Notes: a model not told the origin generated them from the letters alone. 63,310 bases of DNA from Lentimicrobiaceae bacterium (GCA_018661505.1 JABJIE010000015.1:72424-135733); one strand, 5' to 3'; shown: positions 1 through 10,200, counted from the first letter of the stretch. A program made the numbers and translations.

Positions 1-356
1 CCAAGAACTAATTCAATGGCTTTTGATCCCATTAAATCAGAGCTAAATATTCGGGCTACTGAATTATTTGGTATGGGAAAATCAGTTGACAGCATCATGC
101 TTACCATTATATTTCCAGAAAGGTCAGGGTTAAAATAAACGTTTTTAACCTGTCCTACTCTCAGACCATTTATTACAACAGGATTTGCTTTAATTAAACC
201 ATTAATTTTCTGGTAGCTTGCGTAGTAAACGATTTCCTTATTGAATAGATTTTTACTTCTTAGGAAGTTGTAACCCCAAATAAAAACAACAATTGCAACA
301 ATAAAACTGATGCCTATAATTACGGGTCTAGTTTTCTTTTTATCTGTTTCAGCCAT
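1..356 (-). CDS. MlaD/MCE-domain lipid transport protein (partial)
   Basis: Only the N-terminal ~118 codons are in the window; the gene runs off the left edge. The visible protein has a short charged N-terminus (MAETDKKKTR), one hydrophobic membrane segment at about residues 11-31, then the start of an MCE domain (SYQKINGLIKANPVVINGLR and GLRVGQVKNV). MCE proteins bind phospholipids in the periplasm as the substrate-binding part of Mla-type ABC transporters. It lies 83 bp downstream of the amidase gene on the same strand, a pairing that is frequent in Bacteroidota, so the two are probably co-transcribed. The family call is firm; the lipid carried is inferred from the family. Confidence 0.85.
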   Translation of the reverse strand, partial: MAETDKKKTRPVIIGISFIVAIVVFIWGYNFLRSKNLFNKEIVYYASYQKINGLIKANPVVINGLRVGQVKNVYFNPDLSGNIMVSMMLSTDFPIPNNSVARIFSSDLMGSKAIELVL

Positions 357-439
357 TGGATTAAAAACGCTAATTTAATTAAAATGTTACTTATGAAAGC
401 TAATTAATAGGAAAATAACACAAAAACTAATTCCAAAAT

Positions 440-1555
440 CTACTCCATCAATTTCTTTGCTTTGTCCAATGTTATTCTTGTATTCATATCAAATGCCACA
501 ATAAATGCATCAGAGTAACCATTAGCTCTTATTTTATTTTGATGTAAAATTGCATCATCAAGAGTGCTGAAATTTCCTGTTGTGTACTTGTAAAGGCCGT
601 TGTGTTCGTAAAAAGATACATCGTTGAGCTTGTTAAATCTAGGATCTGATAAAACGGTTTTTCTTGGGCTTGAATAAAACTGAACTTTAAAGGTAACCCC
701 ATTAGTTGGAGTATCAATATGGACTACCGGTATAGGATTGTTATTAGAATTCGTATTATTTGTTACCACATTATTTTCCTTTTCAAACTCATTCTTATAT
801 TCCTTGAATGCTCTGTAAATTGCAGAAGCCATATAAACCTGTCCTTTTTTAGATTTTAGAAATTGTTCTTCAGATGAGTTTGAAAGATAACCCAATTCCA
901 CTAATACGGATGGCATTGATGTTTTCCATAGTACAAGAAAACCTGCTTGATATACACTTCTGTCTTTTCTTCCTACTCTTTCGGAGAATTGTTTTTGGAT
1001 TTTACTTGCGATATTTAAACTTTGATCAAGATTGTCGTTCTGTAACAGTGTTAGTCCTATTATAGCTTCAGGTGATTTAGGATCAAAACCACCATAGTTT
1101 GATTCGGTCCCTTCTTCTAGTAAAATAGCTGCATTTTCCATCATTGCTACTTTCATATTTTTTTGTGCCCTACTATCTTCTATTCCCAAAACATAAGTTT
1201 CTGATCCATGTACTTTAGATGATGGATTTGCATTACAATGAATGGAAATAAATAAGTCCGCATTTGCTTGGTTTGCTATTTCGCCTCGTTTATACAGATT
1301 TACAAAGACGTCAGATTTGCGTGTATATATAACTTTTATTTCCGGAAAATTTTCTTCTATGTAACCGCCCGTTTTAAGAGCAACAGCAAGTGCTATATCC
1401 TTTTCCCTAGAATACTTTCCTGAGGCACCAGGGTCTTTTCCACCATGTCCAGCATCAATTACAACAGTCTTAATTTTTTCTCCCTTTTGAGCATGTATGT
1501 AAATGGGACAAAATAAAAATAGAGACCCTATGATTAATATTATTGAAGTTCTCAC
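440..1555 (-). CDS. N-acetylmuramoyl-L-alanine amidase (Amidase_3) with C-terminal SPOR-like domain
   Basis: Peptidoglycan hydrolase that cuts the bond between MurNAc and the stem peptide. A signal peptide (about residues 1-22, ending IHAQ) points to the periplasm. The zinc ligands of Amidase_3 are visible: His in DAGHGGKDPG, Glu in REKDIALAVALK, His in ISIHCNAN, and the catalytic Glu in SVLVELGYLSN. The C-terminal ~80 residues, starting near GVTFKVQFYSS, look like a SPOR fold, which binds denuded septal glycan. The start is GTG: it lies just downstream of a good -7 box (1575-1582), and the signal peptide begins immediately. Followed by the mlaD-like gene. A role in cell division is inferred. 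Confidence 0.92.
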   Translation of the reverse strand: MRTSIILIIGSLFLFCPIYIHAQKGEKIKTVVIDAGHGGKDPGASGKYSREKDIALAVALKTGGYIEENFPEIKVIYTRKSDVFVNLYKRGEIANQANADLFISIHCNANPSSKVHGSETYVLGIEDSRAQKNMKVAMMENAAILLEEGTESNYGGFDPKSPEAIIGLTLLQNDNLDQSLNIASKIQKQFSERVGRKDRSVYQAGFLVLWKTSMPSVLVELGYLSNSSEEQFLKSKKGQVYMASAIYRAFKEYKNEFEKENNVVTNNTNSNNNPIPVVHIDTPTNGVTFKVQFYSSPRKTVLSDPRFNKLNDVSFYEHNGLYKYTTGNFSTLDDAILHQNKIRANGYSDAFIVAFDMNTRITLDKAKKLME

Positions 1556-1574
1556 AACTAGCTTTTATATAAAA

Positions 1575-1582
1575 CAAAATTA
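1575..1582 (-). promoter_or_regulatory. Bacteroidota -7 box for the amidase gene
   Basis: Reads TAATTTTG on the minus strand, matching TAnnTTTG. A TTG about 19 bp upstream (1602-1604 on the plus strand as CAA) fits a -33 element. Predicted transcription start is near 1568, giving a ~13-nt leader to the GTG start. Confidence 0.6.
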
Positions 1583-1734
1583 TATTATTGGTAGTGTGAA
1601 TCAAGAGATGTAATTCTAATTTATTAACATCAATTACTTTATTACTTGAGTTAATTGCATAAATAAGCAACAAGTAAAATTTAAATGTGATTCCATATCA
1701 AATCTAATTATAAAAAATATTTTTTAAAAAATAC

Positions 1735-1766
1735 TTGACATGCATAGCATTATAATACTATATTTG
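1735..1766 (+). promoter_or_regulatory. Promoter of the marR-fad operon
   Basis: A TTG at 1735-1737 and TATATTTG at 1759-1766 (TAnnTTTG) are 21 bp apart, as expected for a Bacteroidota primary-sigma promoter. Predicted start is near 1773, with an ~85-nt leader to the MarR ATG. The -7 box overlaps the left arm of the inverted repeat at 1752-1789. Confidence 0.6.
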
Positions 1767-1789
1767 CAATGCATGCATAGTAGTATTAT
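1752..1789. promoter_or_regulatory. Inverted repeat, candidate MarR operator
   Basis: Perfect 9-nt arms ATAATACTA (1752-1760) and TAGTATTAT (1781-1789) flank a 20-nt centre that holds the -7 box and a perfect 10-nt palindrome ATGCATGCAT (1769-1778). Placement over the promoter of a marR-first operon suggests autoregulation by the product of 1857-2306. The rest of the ~300-bp stretch 1556-1856 is AT-rich and shows nothing else. Confidence 0.5.
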
Positions 1790-1856
1790 TGCATTTATTT
1801 TCATTATAGCAAGATAATACACTGCAAACCAGTGTAATAATATTAAAACTTAATAA

Positions 1857-2306
1857 ATGATAGTAGACGAAACCGTTGATTACCACTTGAGGTCCACTCT
1901 TTTTACAATGCGTCGTATGTATAATCTCATGGCACAGGAGTTTGGCATAACACAGGGAATAGGTTACGCATTAATTAACATTGGAGAGGAAGGAATACCT
2001 GCAACTAAAATTGCTCCACTAATGGGCATGACTAGTTCCAGTTTAAGCCGTATGCTGAAGAACATGGAGGATAATGGGTATATATTCAGAAAGCAGGACT
2101 TGGAGGACAGAAGAGTTGTAAGAATATTCCTGTCTTTTGATGGGAGAGCATTAAAGAAAAAAATAGAAGATGTGGTGTTGGATTTTAATACGAAGCTTTT
2201 AAAAAGGCTGAGTAAAAATGAAATAAAGGCCTTTGAAAAGGTTAATAGTATAATAAAAGAAGAAGCAAAAAGTGAGATTGAAAAGTTAAAACTCACACAA
2301 CCTTGA
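1857..2306 (+). CDS. MarR-family transcriptional regulator
   Basis: Winged helix-turn-helix regulator, 149 residues, normal for the family. The recognition helix and wing are recognisable at about residues 50-105: MTSSSLSRMLKNMEDNGYI followed by KQDLEDRRVVRIFLS, the classic D-x-R wing. It is the first gene of the fatty-acid degradation operon and is 13 bp from fadN, so it most likely represses this operon and responds to an acyl-CoA or fatty acid; the ligand is not visible in the sequence. An inverted repeat over its promoter (1752-1789) is a likely operator. Confidence 0.9.
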   Translation: MIVDETVDYHLRSTLFTMRRMYNLMAQEFGITQGIGYALINIGEEGIPATKIAPLMGMTSSSLSRMLKNMEDNGYIFRKQDLEDRRVVRIFLSFDGRALKKKIEDVVLDFNTKLLKRLSKNEIKAFEKVNSIIKEEAKSEIEKLKLTQP

Positions 2307-2319
2307 AATAAACTGCTCT

Positions 2320-4722
2320 ATGATAAGAAGAATTAAAAAAGTAGCCGTTCTTGGTTCTGGTATTATGGGATCAGGCATTGCCTGTCATTTTGCCAATATT
2401 GGTTTGGAAGTTTTGTTGATTGATATTGTTCCCAAAGAACCAAATGATGCTGAAAAAGCAAAGGGATTAACAATTGAGGATAAGGCAGTTCGTAATCGGA
2501 TTGTAAATTCTTCTCTGCAAGCTACCCTAAAGTCAAAACCTTCACCCTTATACAAAAAGGAATTTGCTGACAGAATCAAAATAGGAAATTTTGATGATGA
2601 CATAAACAAATTATCAGGATATGATTGGATAATTGAAGTGGTGGTTGAGAGAATTGAAGTCAAAAAAAATGTATTTGAAAAGGTAGATAAATACAGGAAG
2701 AAGGGGACTCTTATTACAACAAATACTTCTGGAATATCTGTTGACTTAATGATCGAAGGAAGAAGCAATGATTTTTGTGAACATTTTTGTGGCACACATT
2801 TCTTCAATCCACCAAGATACCTTCAACTTTTGGAGATAATTCCTACCAAGAAAACAAATCCGGAAGTAATTAGATTTCTGGAAGATTACTCGTCAAGGTT
2901 TTTGGGAAAACTTCCAGTGTTATCAAAAAACACGCCTGCATTTATAGCAAATAGAATAGGAACATATTCCATTATGGATTTGTTTAATAATGTTCATGAA
3001 TTTGGATTGACTGTTCCTGAAATAGATAAACTTACGGGTCCAATTATTGGAAGGGCAAAATCTGCAACATTCAGAACTGCTGATATTGTGGGTCTGGATA
3101 CTCTTGCACATGTTTCTACTAATATTAAGGAAACCACAAAAGATGAATCAAACAATACATTCTCAATCCCTGATTATCTTGGGGTAATGATTGAAAATGG
3201 TTGGTTAGGTCAGAAAGCAAAACAGGGATTCTTCAAAAAAGTTGTAGTCGATGGTAAAAAGAAATTTTTATCATTAAACTTTAAAACTTTGGAATATGAA
3301 GAGTCTCCAAAACCTAAGTTTGGCATTTTCGAAAAGACCAAAGAAGTTGAAAAAGTGTCCGCTCGTCTTCCAATTCTTTTGTCAGATAAGGGCAAGGTTG
3401 GTGATTTTTACAAAGCAACATTTTACTCACTGTTTCAGTTTGCTTCATTGAGAATTCCAGAAATAAGTGACGATATTTATAAGGTTGATGATGCCATGAA
3501 TGCTGGGTTTGGATGGAAGCTAGGTCCTTTTGAATCCTGGGATGCATTGGGTGTTAAGGAAACCATTTCGAAAATGGAAGAAGCTGGTTTCAAACCTTCA
3601 GATTGGGTTTATGAAATGGTAAGCAATGGAATTGATTCTTTTTATAAGATATCAGAAGGGCAAAAGTATTGTTATGATATATCATCCAAAGATTATAAAT
3701 TAATTCCTGGGCAGGATGGTAAAATTTCTTTGGATGTTCTCAGAAGTACAAGTATTGTATGGGAAAATACTGACCTTACAATATTTGACCTAGGAGATGG
3801 TATATTGAATGTGGAGTTTCATTCAAAAATGAATACCATTGGTGCTGGGACACTTGAGGGACTCAATAAAGCTGTTGACATTGCTGAAGAAAACTACAAG
3901 GGCCTAATTATTTCGAACGAGGGTGATCATTTTTCTGCTGGTGCTAATGTTGGAATGATATATATGCTGGCAATAGAACAAGAATGGGAAGAGTTAGACC
4001 TTGCTGTTCAATGGTTTCAAAAGACTATGATGCGTATGAGGTATTCTTCAATACCAGTAATAGGAGCTCCACACGGTATGGCTCTTGGAGGGGGATGTGA
4101 ATTATGCATGCACACAGATAAGGTAATTGCTCATGCAGAAACATATATGGGATTGGTAGAGTTTGGAGTTGGTCTTATCCCGGGTGGTGGTGGAACAAAA
4201 GAATTTGCTCTACGATTATCAGATGAGTTGCAACCTGGTGATATTCGAACAAATGCCTTCCTAAACAGATATCTAAGTGTGGGTCAGGCAAAGGTGTCAA
4301 CATCAGCTTATGAAGCATATGATCTAGGATATTTAAGAAATGGTATTGATGAGGTTATTGTTAGTAGAGCCCATCAACTCTCTTACGCGAAAAACATTGC
4401 TCTTCAGATGGCAGAAAAGGGTTACACAAAGCCTCCCACAAGAAATAATATTAGAATATTAGGTAAGGAAGCTTTGGGAATGGTTTATGTTGGAGCTGAT
4501 GGCTTTGCAACTGCCAAATACATGTCGGAGCATGATAAGTTAATAGCAGAAAAATTAGGATTTGTTATGGCAGGTGGAGATATATCACAACCACTTACTG
4601 AGGTCTCTGAACAGTATCTTCTTGATCTTGAAAGACGGGCATTTATTGAATTATGTTCCACTCGATTAACCCTCGAGAGGATACAAAGTCTTATTACCAA
4701 AGGAAAAATATTAAGAAACTAG
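2320..4722 (+). CDS. fadN: 3-hydroxyacyl-CoA dehydrogenase / enoyl-CoA hydratase bifunctional protein
   Basis: Catalyses hydration and NAD-dependent oxidation in beta-oxidation. The order is dehydrogenase first, hydratase last: a Rossmann GSGIMGSG at residues 12-19, HAD C-terminal segments to about 430, then a crotonase domain at roughly 480-720. The latter has the oxyanion/Glu motifs GMALGGGCEL (about 585) and LVEFGVGLIPGGGG. This order and the length of 800 residues match Bacillus FadN rather than E. coli FadB, which has the opposite domain order. The 4-bp gap to the thiolase gene indicates tight coupling. The start ATG is only 13 bp after the marR stop. Confidence 0.93.
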   Translation: MIRRIKKVAVLGSGIMGSGIACHFANIGLEVLLIDIVPKEPNDAEKAKGLTIEDKAVRNRIVNSSLQATLKSKPSPLYKKEFADRIKIGNFDDDINKLSGYDWIIEVVVERIEVKKNVFEKVDKYRKKGTLITTNTSGISVDLMIEGRSNDFCEHFCGTHFFNPPRYLQLLEIIPTKKTNPEVIRFLEDYSSRFLGKLPVLSKNTPAFIANRIGTYSIMDLFNNVHEFGLTVPEIDKLTGPIIGRAKSATFRTADIVGLDTLAHVSTNIKETTKDESNNTFSIPDYLGVMIENGWLGQKAKQGFFKKVVVDGKKKFLSLNFKTLEYEESPKPKFGIFEKTKEVEKVSARLPILLSDKGKVGDFYKATFYSLFQFASLRIPEISDDIYKVDDAMNAGFGWKLGPFESWDALGVKETISKMEEAGFKPSDWVYEMVSNGIDSFYKISEGQKYCYDISSKDYKLIPGQDGKISLDVLRSTSIVWENTDLTIFDLGDGILNVEFHSKMNTIGAGTLEGLNKAVDIAEENYKGLIISNEGDHFSAGANVGMIYMLAIEQEWEELDLAVQWFQKTMMRMRYSSIPVIGAPHGMALGGGCELCMHTDKVIAHAETYMGLVEFGVGLIPGGGGTKEFALRLSDELQPGDIRTNAFLNRYLSVGQAKVSTSAYEAYDLGYLRNGIDEVIVSRAHQLSYAKNIALQMAEKGYTKPPTRNNIRILGKEALGMVYVGADGFATAKYMSEHDKLIAEKLGFVMAGGDISQPLTEVSEQYLLDLERRAFIELCSTRLTLERIQSLITKGKILRN

Positions 4723-4726
4723 GATT

Positions 4727-5905
4727 ATGAGCATGAAAGCGTACATAGTAGGCGGATATAGATCTGCCATAGGAAAAGCACCCAAGGGGAGTTTAAGGTT
4801 TACACGCCCTGATGATATTGGTGCTGTAATCATTAGGCACCTATTGAATGATTTCCCTCAAATTGAAACAGCAGAAGTTGATGATGTTATTGTTGGGAAT
4901 GCATTTCCCGAGGCAGAAACGGGTTTTAATATGGGAAGGTTATTGTCTTTAATGTCATTCGATAATGTAGAAGTTCCGGGCTCTACGGTAAATAGATATT
5001 GTGCATCAGGCTTGGAAACAATAGCAATTGCATCTGCAAAGATAACTGCTGGAATATCTGATATAATAGTTGCTGGTGGGGCAGAAACAATGTCCATGAT
5101 TAATATGGGAGGTTGGAGGATGGTCCCAAATCCAGATATGGCCATTAAGCATCCAAAATGGTTTCTAAGCATGGGTCTAACATCTGAAATGGTTGCTGAG
5201 GAATATAAAGTAACCAGAAAAGATCAAGATAAATTTGCTCTAGAATCTGTTAAAAAGGCAATACATGCTATTGATAGTGGAAAATTTAAGGAGGAAATAG
5301 TCCCTATAAACGTTAAAGAAAATTACTTTGAAGATGGTAAAAATAAGACTCGTGATCTAGTATTCGATACAGATGAGGGACCGCGTCGTGGAACAACATT
5401 AGAGGGTCTTTCAAAGTTAAAACCTGCATTTTCATCAAATGGTTTTTCAACTGCAGGTAATTCCTCGCAGATGTCGGATGGTGCAGCATTTGTACTAGTA
5501 GTAAGCGAAAAAATATTAAAACGATACAATTTAGAGCCAATGGCAAGGCTTGTTGACTATCAGGTTGCCGGAGTTGATCCTTATAAGATGGGAATAGGAC
5601 CTATTAAAGCAATACCGAAGGTTCTTAAGCATTCTGGATTAAATTTAAAAGATATTGATTTGATTGAACTTAATGAAGCATTTGCATCCCAATCCCTTGC
5701 TGTAATCGATGAATTAGGGTTGAATAAGGATCTTGTAAACGTAAACGGTGGAGCCATTGCTTTGGGTCATCCACTTGGAGCTACTGGTGCTAAGCTTTCG
5801 GTTCAGTTACTTCACGAGCTAAAGAGAAGAAAAGGAAAATACGGAATGGTAACCATGTGTATTGGAACAGGTCAAGGAGCAGCAGGAATATTTGAAATGT
5901 TGTAG
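4727..5905 (+). CDS. fadA: Acetyl-CoA acyltransferase (thiolase)
   Basis: Cleaves 3-ketoacyl-CoA with CoA, the last step of beta-oxidation. It has 392 residues, standard for thiolases. The nucleophilic Cys92 lies in [17 protein letters not shown], the His of [15 protein letters not shown] (near 348) and the second Cys of [10 protein letters not shown] (near 378) are all present, so the enzyme should be active. It lies between fadN and fadE, giving the fadN-fadA-fadE order known from Bacillus. Confidence 0.95.
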   Translation: MSMKAYIVGGYRSAIGKAPKGSLRFTRPDDIGAVIIRHLLNDFPQIETAEVDDVIVGNAFPEAETGFNMGRLLSLMSFDNVEVPGSTVNRYCASGLETIAIASAKITAGISDIIVAGGAETMSMINMGGWRMVPNPDMAIKHPKWFLSMGLTSEMVAEEYKVTRKDQDKFALESVKKAIHAIDSGKFKEEIVPINVKENYFEDGKNKTRDLVFDTDEGPRRGTTLEGLSKLKPAFSSNGFSTAGNSSQMSDGAAFVLVVSEKILKRYNLEPMARLVDYQVAGVDPYKMGIGPIKAIPKVLKHSGLNLKDIDLIELNEAFASQSLAVIDELGLNKDLVNVNGGAIALGHPLGATGAKLSVQLLHELKRRKGKYGMVTMCIGTGQGAAGIFEML

Positions 5906-5975
5906 CAACAGAAGGTCCAAAAATGTAATTTAATAACTAAAAATAAATAAAATAACCATAAAACCAATTCAGACT

Positions 5976-7757
5976 ATGGAAACAAAAGCTTTAAAAGGTG
6001 GAGAATTTCTGATTCGCGAAACCAACTTAAATGATGTATTTATTCCCGAGGAATTTAATGAGGAACAACGCATGATGGCTCAAACATGCAGGGATTTTAA
6101 TGATACGCGTGTATTACCAAATATGAACCAGCTTGAAAAGCACGATAGGGATTTACTTACTCAAATATTTAAGGAGGCTGGTGAACTTGGAATCCTGGGC
6201 ATATCGGTACCCGAGGAGTATGACGGCTTTGGCCAAAACTTTGTAACAGCCATGTTAACAACAGAGGAGATGGGGAGAGGATATAGTTTTGCTGTTGCAT
6301 ATGCAGCTCATGCTGGTATTGGTACATTGCCAATATTATATTATGGCACTCCTGAGCAAAAGAAAAAATATATTCCAGGTCTTGCCACCGGAAATTTAAT
6401 TGGTGCATATTGTCTTACTGAGGCAGATGCTGGATCTGACCCAAACTCTGGTAAAGCTGAAGCAATTTTATCAAAAGATGGTAAACATTATATTTTAAAT
6501 GGGGTAAAAATATGGATAACAAACGGTGGTGTTGCTGATGTTTTTATTGTGTTTGCAAAACTAAAGGGAGATAAAAACCTAAGTGCATTTATTGTTGAAA
6601 GAGACTGGGAAGGAGTTAGGGTTGGTGTTGATGAAGAGAAGATGGGAATAAAAGGATCCTCAACTGTTCAACTGTACTTAGATGATGTGAAAGTACCTAG
6701 TGATAATTTATTGGGTGAAGCAAATGGTGGTTTTAAGATAGCACTAAATGTTCTAAACTTAGGTAGAATTAAACTTTCGGGAGCAACAGTAGGAGCTGCT
6801 AAAGCTACAATAACCAATTCCTTGAATTATGCGAATGAACGTAAACAATTTGGTCATCTGCTTTCTGACTTTGGTGCAATAAAGTTTAAGTTGGCAGAAA
6901 TGGCAATTCGTACATTTGTTTCCGAATCTCTAACGTATAGAGTTAGCCAGAGCATTGATGATGCAATTCAGAGCATTGTTGATGAAGGTGTTGACAAGGG
7001 TAAGGCAACAATTGAAGGTGTCCGTCAATATGCCATTGAAGCATCCATTGCGAAGGTATTTGGTTCGGAAGCACTAGATTATGTTGTTGATGAGGGTGTT
7101 CAGATATACGGCGGCATGGGATACTCATCTGAAACTATTGTTGAGAAAGCTTATCGGGATTCAAGAATAAATAGAATTTTTGAAGGTACAAATGAAATAA
7201 ATAGAATGCTGGCAGTTGGTGAACTTGTAAAGAGAGGGATGAAGGGTGAATTTGACCTTCTCACACCTGCTAAGTCCGTGGCTAAAGAATTACTTGCAAT
7301 ACCAGATTTTGGAAGTTCGAGTCAGGATTATTTTGAATTAAAACATAAGTATCTTTTGAACTACAAAAAGACAATACTTTTAGTTGCTGGCGCAGCTCTG
7401 AAGAAATACATGGATAAATTTTCCAATGAGCAAGAGATAATTATGAATATTGCGGACATGTTAATTGTAACATATGCAGCAGAATCATTATTGCTTAGGG
7501 TTGAAAAAATGGCATTGGTTCATAACCACAAAAACATAGAACTTTACAAAGATATCCTTGATGTTTACCTATATGATACTGCACCACAAATGAATAAATG
7601 GGGAAGTGATGCAATAAATTCATTTGCAACTGGTGATGAATTAATGGGTATGCAAATGGGTATAAAAAGGTTTACTAAAACCGCAGGTATCAATGTGGTT
7701 GAAAAAAGAAGAAATATTGCTAACCATATGATATCATCAAATACTTACAATTTGTAA
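5976..7757 (+). CDS. fadE: Acyl-CoA dehydrogenase, long form
   Basis: FAD enzyme making the trans-2-enoyl-CoA in beta-oxidation and passing electrons to ETF. The acyl-CoA dehydrogenase core covers about residues 30-420: flavin-site AYCLTEADAGSDPNSGKAE, WITNGG, and the catalytic-base region IFEGTNEINRM. A ~170-residue helical C-terminal extension gives 593 residues, nearly the size of Bacillus FadE (594). 70 bp downstream of fadA, same operon. Substrate length is inferred from the long-form architecture and the operon. Confidence 0.93.
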   Translation: METKALKGGEFLIRETNLNDVFIPEEFNEEQRMMAQTCRDFNDTRVLPNMNQLEKHDRDLLTQIFKEAGELGILGISVPEEYDGFGQNFVTAMLTTEEMGRGYSFAVAYAAHAGIGTLPILYYGTPEQKKKYIPGLATGNLIGAYCLTEADAGSDPNSGKAEAILSKDGKHYILNGVKIWITNGGVADVFIVFAKLKGDKNLSAFIVERDWEGVRVGVDEEKMGIKGSSTVQLYLDDVKVPSDNLLGEANGGFKIALNVLNLGRIKLSGATVGAAKATITNSLNYANERKQFGHLLSDFGAIKFKLAEMAIRTFVSESLTYRVSQSIDDAIQSIVDEGVDKGKATIEGVRQYAIEASIAKVFGSEALDYVVDEGVQIYGGMGYSSETIVEKAYRDSRINRIFEGTNEINRMLAVGELVKRGMKGEFDLLTPAKSVAKELLAIPDFGSSSQDYFELKHKYLLNYKKTILLVAGAALKKYMDKFSNEQEIIMNIADMLIVTYAAESLLLRVEKMALVHNHKNIELYKDILDVYLYDTAPQMNKWGSDAINSFATGDELMGMQMGIKRFTKTAGINVVEKRRNIANHMISSNTYNL

Positions 7758-7801
7758 GTTATTGACTGTAAATATTCAATAATTAAAAAAACAAAATTCA
7801 A

Positions 7802-8281
7802 ATGGCTAATGGAATAAAAAAACTAGTTGCTTCACCATGGAAACTTAGAATATACCTATTGTTAAAACTACCTTTGGCTTTTATTGCAGGACTAAGGCTT
7901 ACTAGTATTAATCCGAATTATGTTTCAATTGGGGTTCCTTATAATTTTCTCACAAAGAACCCCTTCAACTCCGTTTACTTTGCAGCACTTGCTATGGCAG
8001 CAGAATTACCCTCGGGTATCCTTGCCATAAATCAGGTTGAAAATGTTGGAAAGCCTGTGTCGATGTTGGTTCTTAGCATGAAAGGTTCATTCCTCAAAAA
8101 AGCAAAATCCAGAATCATTTTTACCTGTAATGATTCTGAAAAGATTAGATCAGCAATAGAGAGCAGTATTAAAACCGGAGAACCCCACGTTGTTGATGTT
8201 AAATCAGTTGGTATTGATTCCAGTGGAGAAGCAGTAGCTGAATTTACATTCACGTGGACATTTAAAGCAAAAAATCACTAA
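7802..8281 (+). CDS. DUF4442-type hotdog-fold protein, putative acyl-CoA thioesterase
   Basis: 159 residues, no signal peptide. The pattern resembles DUF4442/PaaI-like hotdog proteins: an N-terminal helix, then NPFNSVYFAALAMAAELPSG, which corresponds to the long hotdog helix, followed by beta strands ending in FTFTWTFKAK. No catalytic residue can be named with certainty. Position between fadE and the acyl-CoA synthetase suggests it removes or trims acyl-CoA thioesters to free CoA. Family membership is moderately sure; activity is inferred. Confidence 0.65.
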   Translation: MANGIKKLVASPWKLRIYLLLKLPLAFIAGLRLTSINPNYVSIGVPYNFLTKNPFNSVYFAALAMAAELPSGILAINQVENVGKPVSMLVLSMKGSFLKKAKSRIIFTCNDSEKIRSAIESSIKTGEPHVVDVKSVGIDSSGEAVAEFTFTWTFKAKNH

Positions 8282-8320
8282 GTTTGAAAGGCATTTAACA
8301 AAAAACCAAAACCATAAGCA

Positions 8321-10093
8321 ATGAATGTAACTCGCACCTTTGATCTAGTTGATAATTTAATGGAAAGTTTGCAGCGTGATGATGCACTTGCCGTCAAACG
8401 AAATGGAGCATGGGAAAAGTTTAGTACCTCCACTTATAAGGAAATGGTAGATAACTTTAGTTATGGATTACTTGCTATGGGATTATCAAAGGGAGATAAA
8501 ATAGTTAGTATATCCAATAATAGGCCCGAATGGAATTATATGGATATGGGAATGTCACAAATAGGTTGTGTCCATGTTCCAATCTATGCAAATCTTGGCC
8601 ATGATGAGTACAAGCATATATTAACACATTCCGATGCAAGATTAATTATAGTATCCTCAAATGAGTTCTATGTTAAAATTAAAGCGCCCTCATTGGAAGC
8701 TCCCAATATTGAGCATATTTTTTGCTTTGATCCAGTTGAGGGTTTAAAATCATGGACCGACATAATAGATCTGGGGAAAAATAATGCAAGTAAGCTTAAG
8801 GATGACCTCGTTAAGATAAAAGATAGTATTACCGAAGACGATATCTTATCAATTATATATACATCAGGAACAACCGGTCTTTCAAAGGGTGTAATGCTTA
8901 GTCATCGCAATTTTATTTCCAATGTTCATGGATGCATAAACAGGTTACCAGTTGCTTCCACAGGAAAATTTGTAAGCTTCTTACCACTGTGTCACGTTTT
9001 TGAGAGAATGGTGAATTATCTTCTCCAATATCAGGGTGTAGCGATATATTATGCTGAAAGTATTGATACACTTGGAGATAATATTCGTGAGGTTAATCCC
9101 GAGGGATTTTGTGCTGTGCCAAGAGTTATTGAAAAATTATTTGATAAAATAATGTTAAAGGGCAAGAACTTAACTGGCATAAAAAAAGCATTATTTTTCT
9201 GGGCCGTTAATTTAGGACTCAGGTATGAATTGAATGGTGCAAATGGCTGGTGGTATGAATTTCAATTGAAAATTGCAAATAAACTCATCTTTAGCAAATG
9301 GAGGGAAGCATTGGGAGGTAATATACAGGTAATAGTTTCTGGTGGTGCTCCATTACAAGCAAGGCTTGCCCGTATATTTTCTGCGGCAAAATTGATAGTT
9401 CAAGAGGGGTATGGATTAACAGAAACATCGCCTGTTATTGCGGTTAACAAAAATCATTATCCGTATCTTAAATTTGGAACAGTTGGACCACTTGTTGAAA
9501 ATATCGAGGTGAAAATTGCAGCTGACGGAGAAATATTGATGAAGGGGCCAAGCTTGATGATGGGATATTACAAAGATGAGAAAAAAACCAATGAAGCCAT
9601 TGATAAGGATGGATGGTTCCATACCGGAGATATTGGTGAGATTCAAGAGCATGATATTTTAAAGATTACGGATCGTAAAAAAGAGATATTTAAGCTTTCA
9701 ACGGGTAAGTATGTTGCTCCACAGGTAGTTGAAAATACTTTTAAAGAGTCGGATTTTATTGAACAGATTATGGTAGTGGGAGATGGTGAAAAATATGCAG
9801 CAGCAATTATTTGCCCCGCATATCATTTTCTTCATGGATGGTGCTTTAAGAATGGAATAAAGTACCATAACAATAATGATTTAACAACAAATTCAAAAGT
9901 AATTGCAAGATATCAGAAGGAAATCGATAATATTAATCCCCAATTGGGGCACCATCGACAGTTGAAAAAATTTCAATTAGTTGATCAGGAATGGACACCA
10001 GAGACAGGAGAATTATCTCCAACTCTCAAGGTAAAAAGACGATTTCTGAATGATAAGTATAAAGAAAAAATCGCACTGCTTTTTGAAGAATAA
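8321..10093 (+). CDS. fadD: Long-chain fatty-acid--CoA ligase (AMP-forming)
   Basis: Activates free fatty acids with ATP and CoA. Adenylate-forming motifs are in order: IIYTSGTTGLSKGV (about 180), the YGLTETSP motif (about 365), GWFHTGDIG (about 430) and DRKKEIFKLSTGKYVAP (about 447). 590 residues, of the bacterial/eukaryotic long-chain ACSL-like type common in Bacteroidota. It belongs to the marR-fad operon. A close paralogue is encoded at 39350-41128. Chain-length preference cannot be read from the sequence. Confidence 0.92.
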   Translation: MNVTRTFDLVDNLMESLQRDDALAVKRNGAWEKFSTSTYKEMVDNFSYGLLAMGLSKGDKIVSISNNRPEWNYMDMGMSQIGCVHVPIYANLGHDEYKHILTHSDARLIIVSSNEFYVKIKAPSLEAPNIEHIFCFDPVEGLKSWTDIIDLGKNNASKLKDDLVKIKDSITEDDILSIIYTSGTTGLSKGVMLSHRNFISNVHGCINRLPVASTGKFVSFLPLCHVFERMVNYLLQYQGVAIYYAESIDTLGDNIREVNPEGFCAVPRVIEKLFDKIMLKGKNLTGIKKALFFWAVNLGLRYELNGANGWWYEFQLKIANKLIFSKWREALGGNIQVIVSGGAPLQARLARIFSAAKLIVQEGYGLTETSPVIAVNKNHYPYLKFGTVGPLVENIEVKIAADGEILMKGPSLMMGYYKDEKKTNEAIDKDGWFHTGDIGEIQEHDILKITDRKKEIFKLSTGKYVAPQVVENTFKESDFIEQIMVVGDGEKYAAAIICPAYHFLHGWCFKNGIKYHNNNDLTTNSKVIARYQKEIDNINPQLGHHRQLKKFQLVDQEWTPETGELSPTLKVKRRFLNDKYKEKIALLFEE

Positions 10094-10200
10094 AATTTAT
10101 TCATTTCAGATACTGTTCAATGAAATAATTAATTTAAAACTTCATTTAATATATTTTTAATTAGAAATCTTATACCCAATAAAAATTAAAATAATTAACC

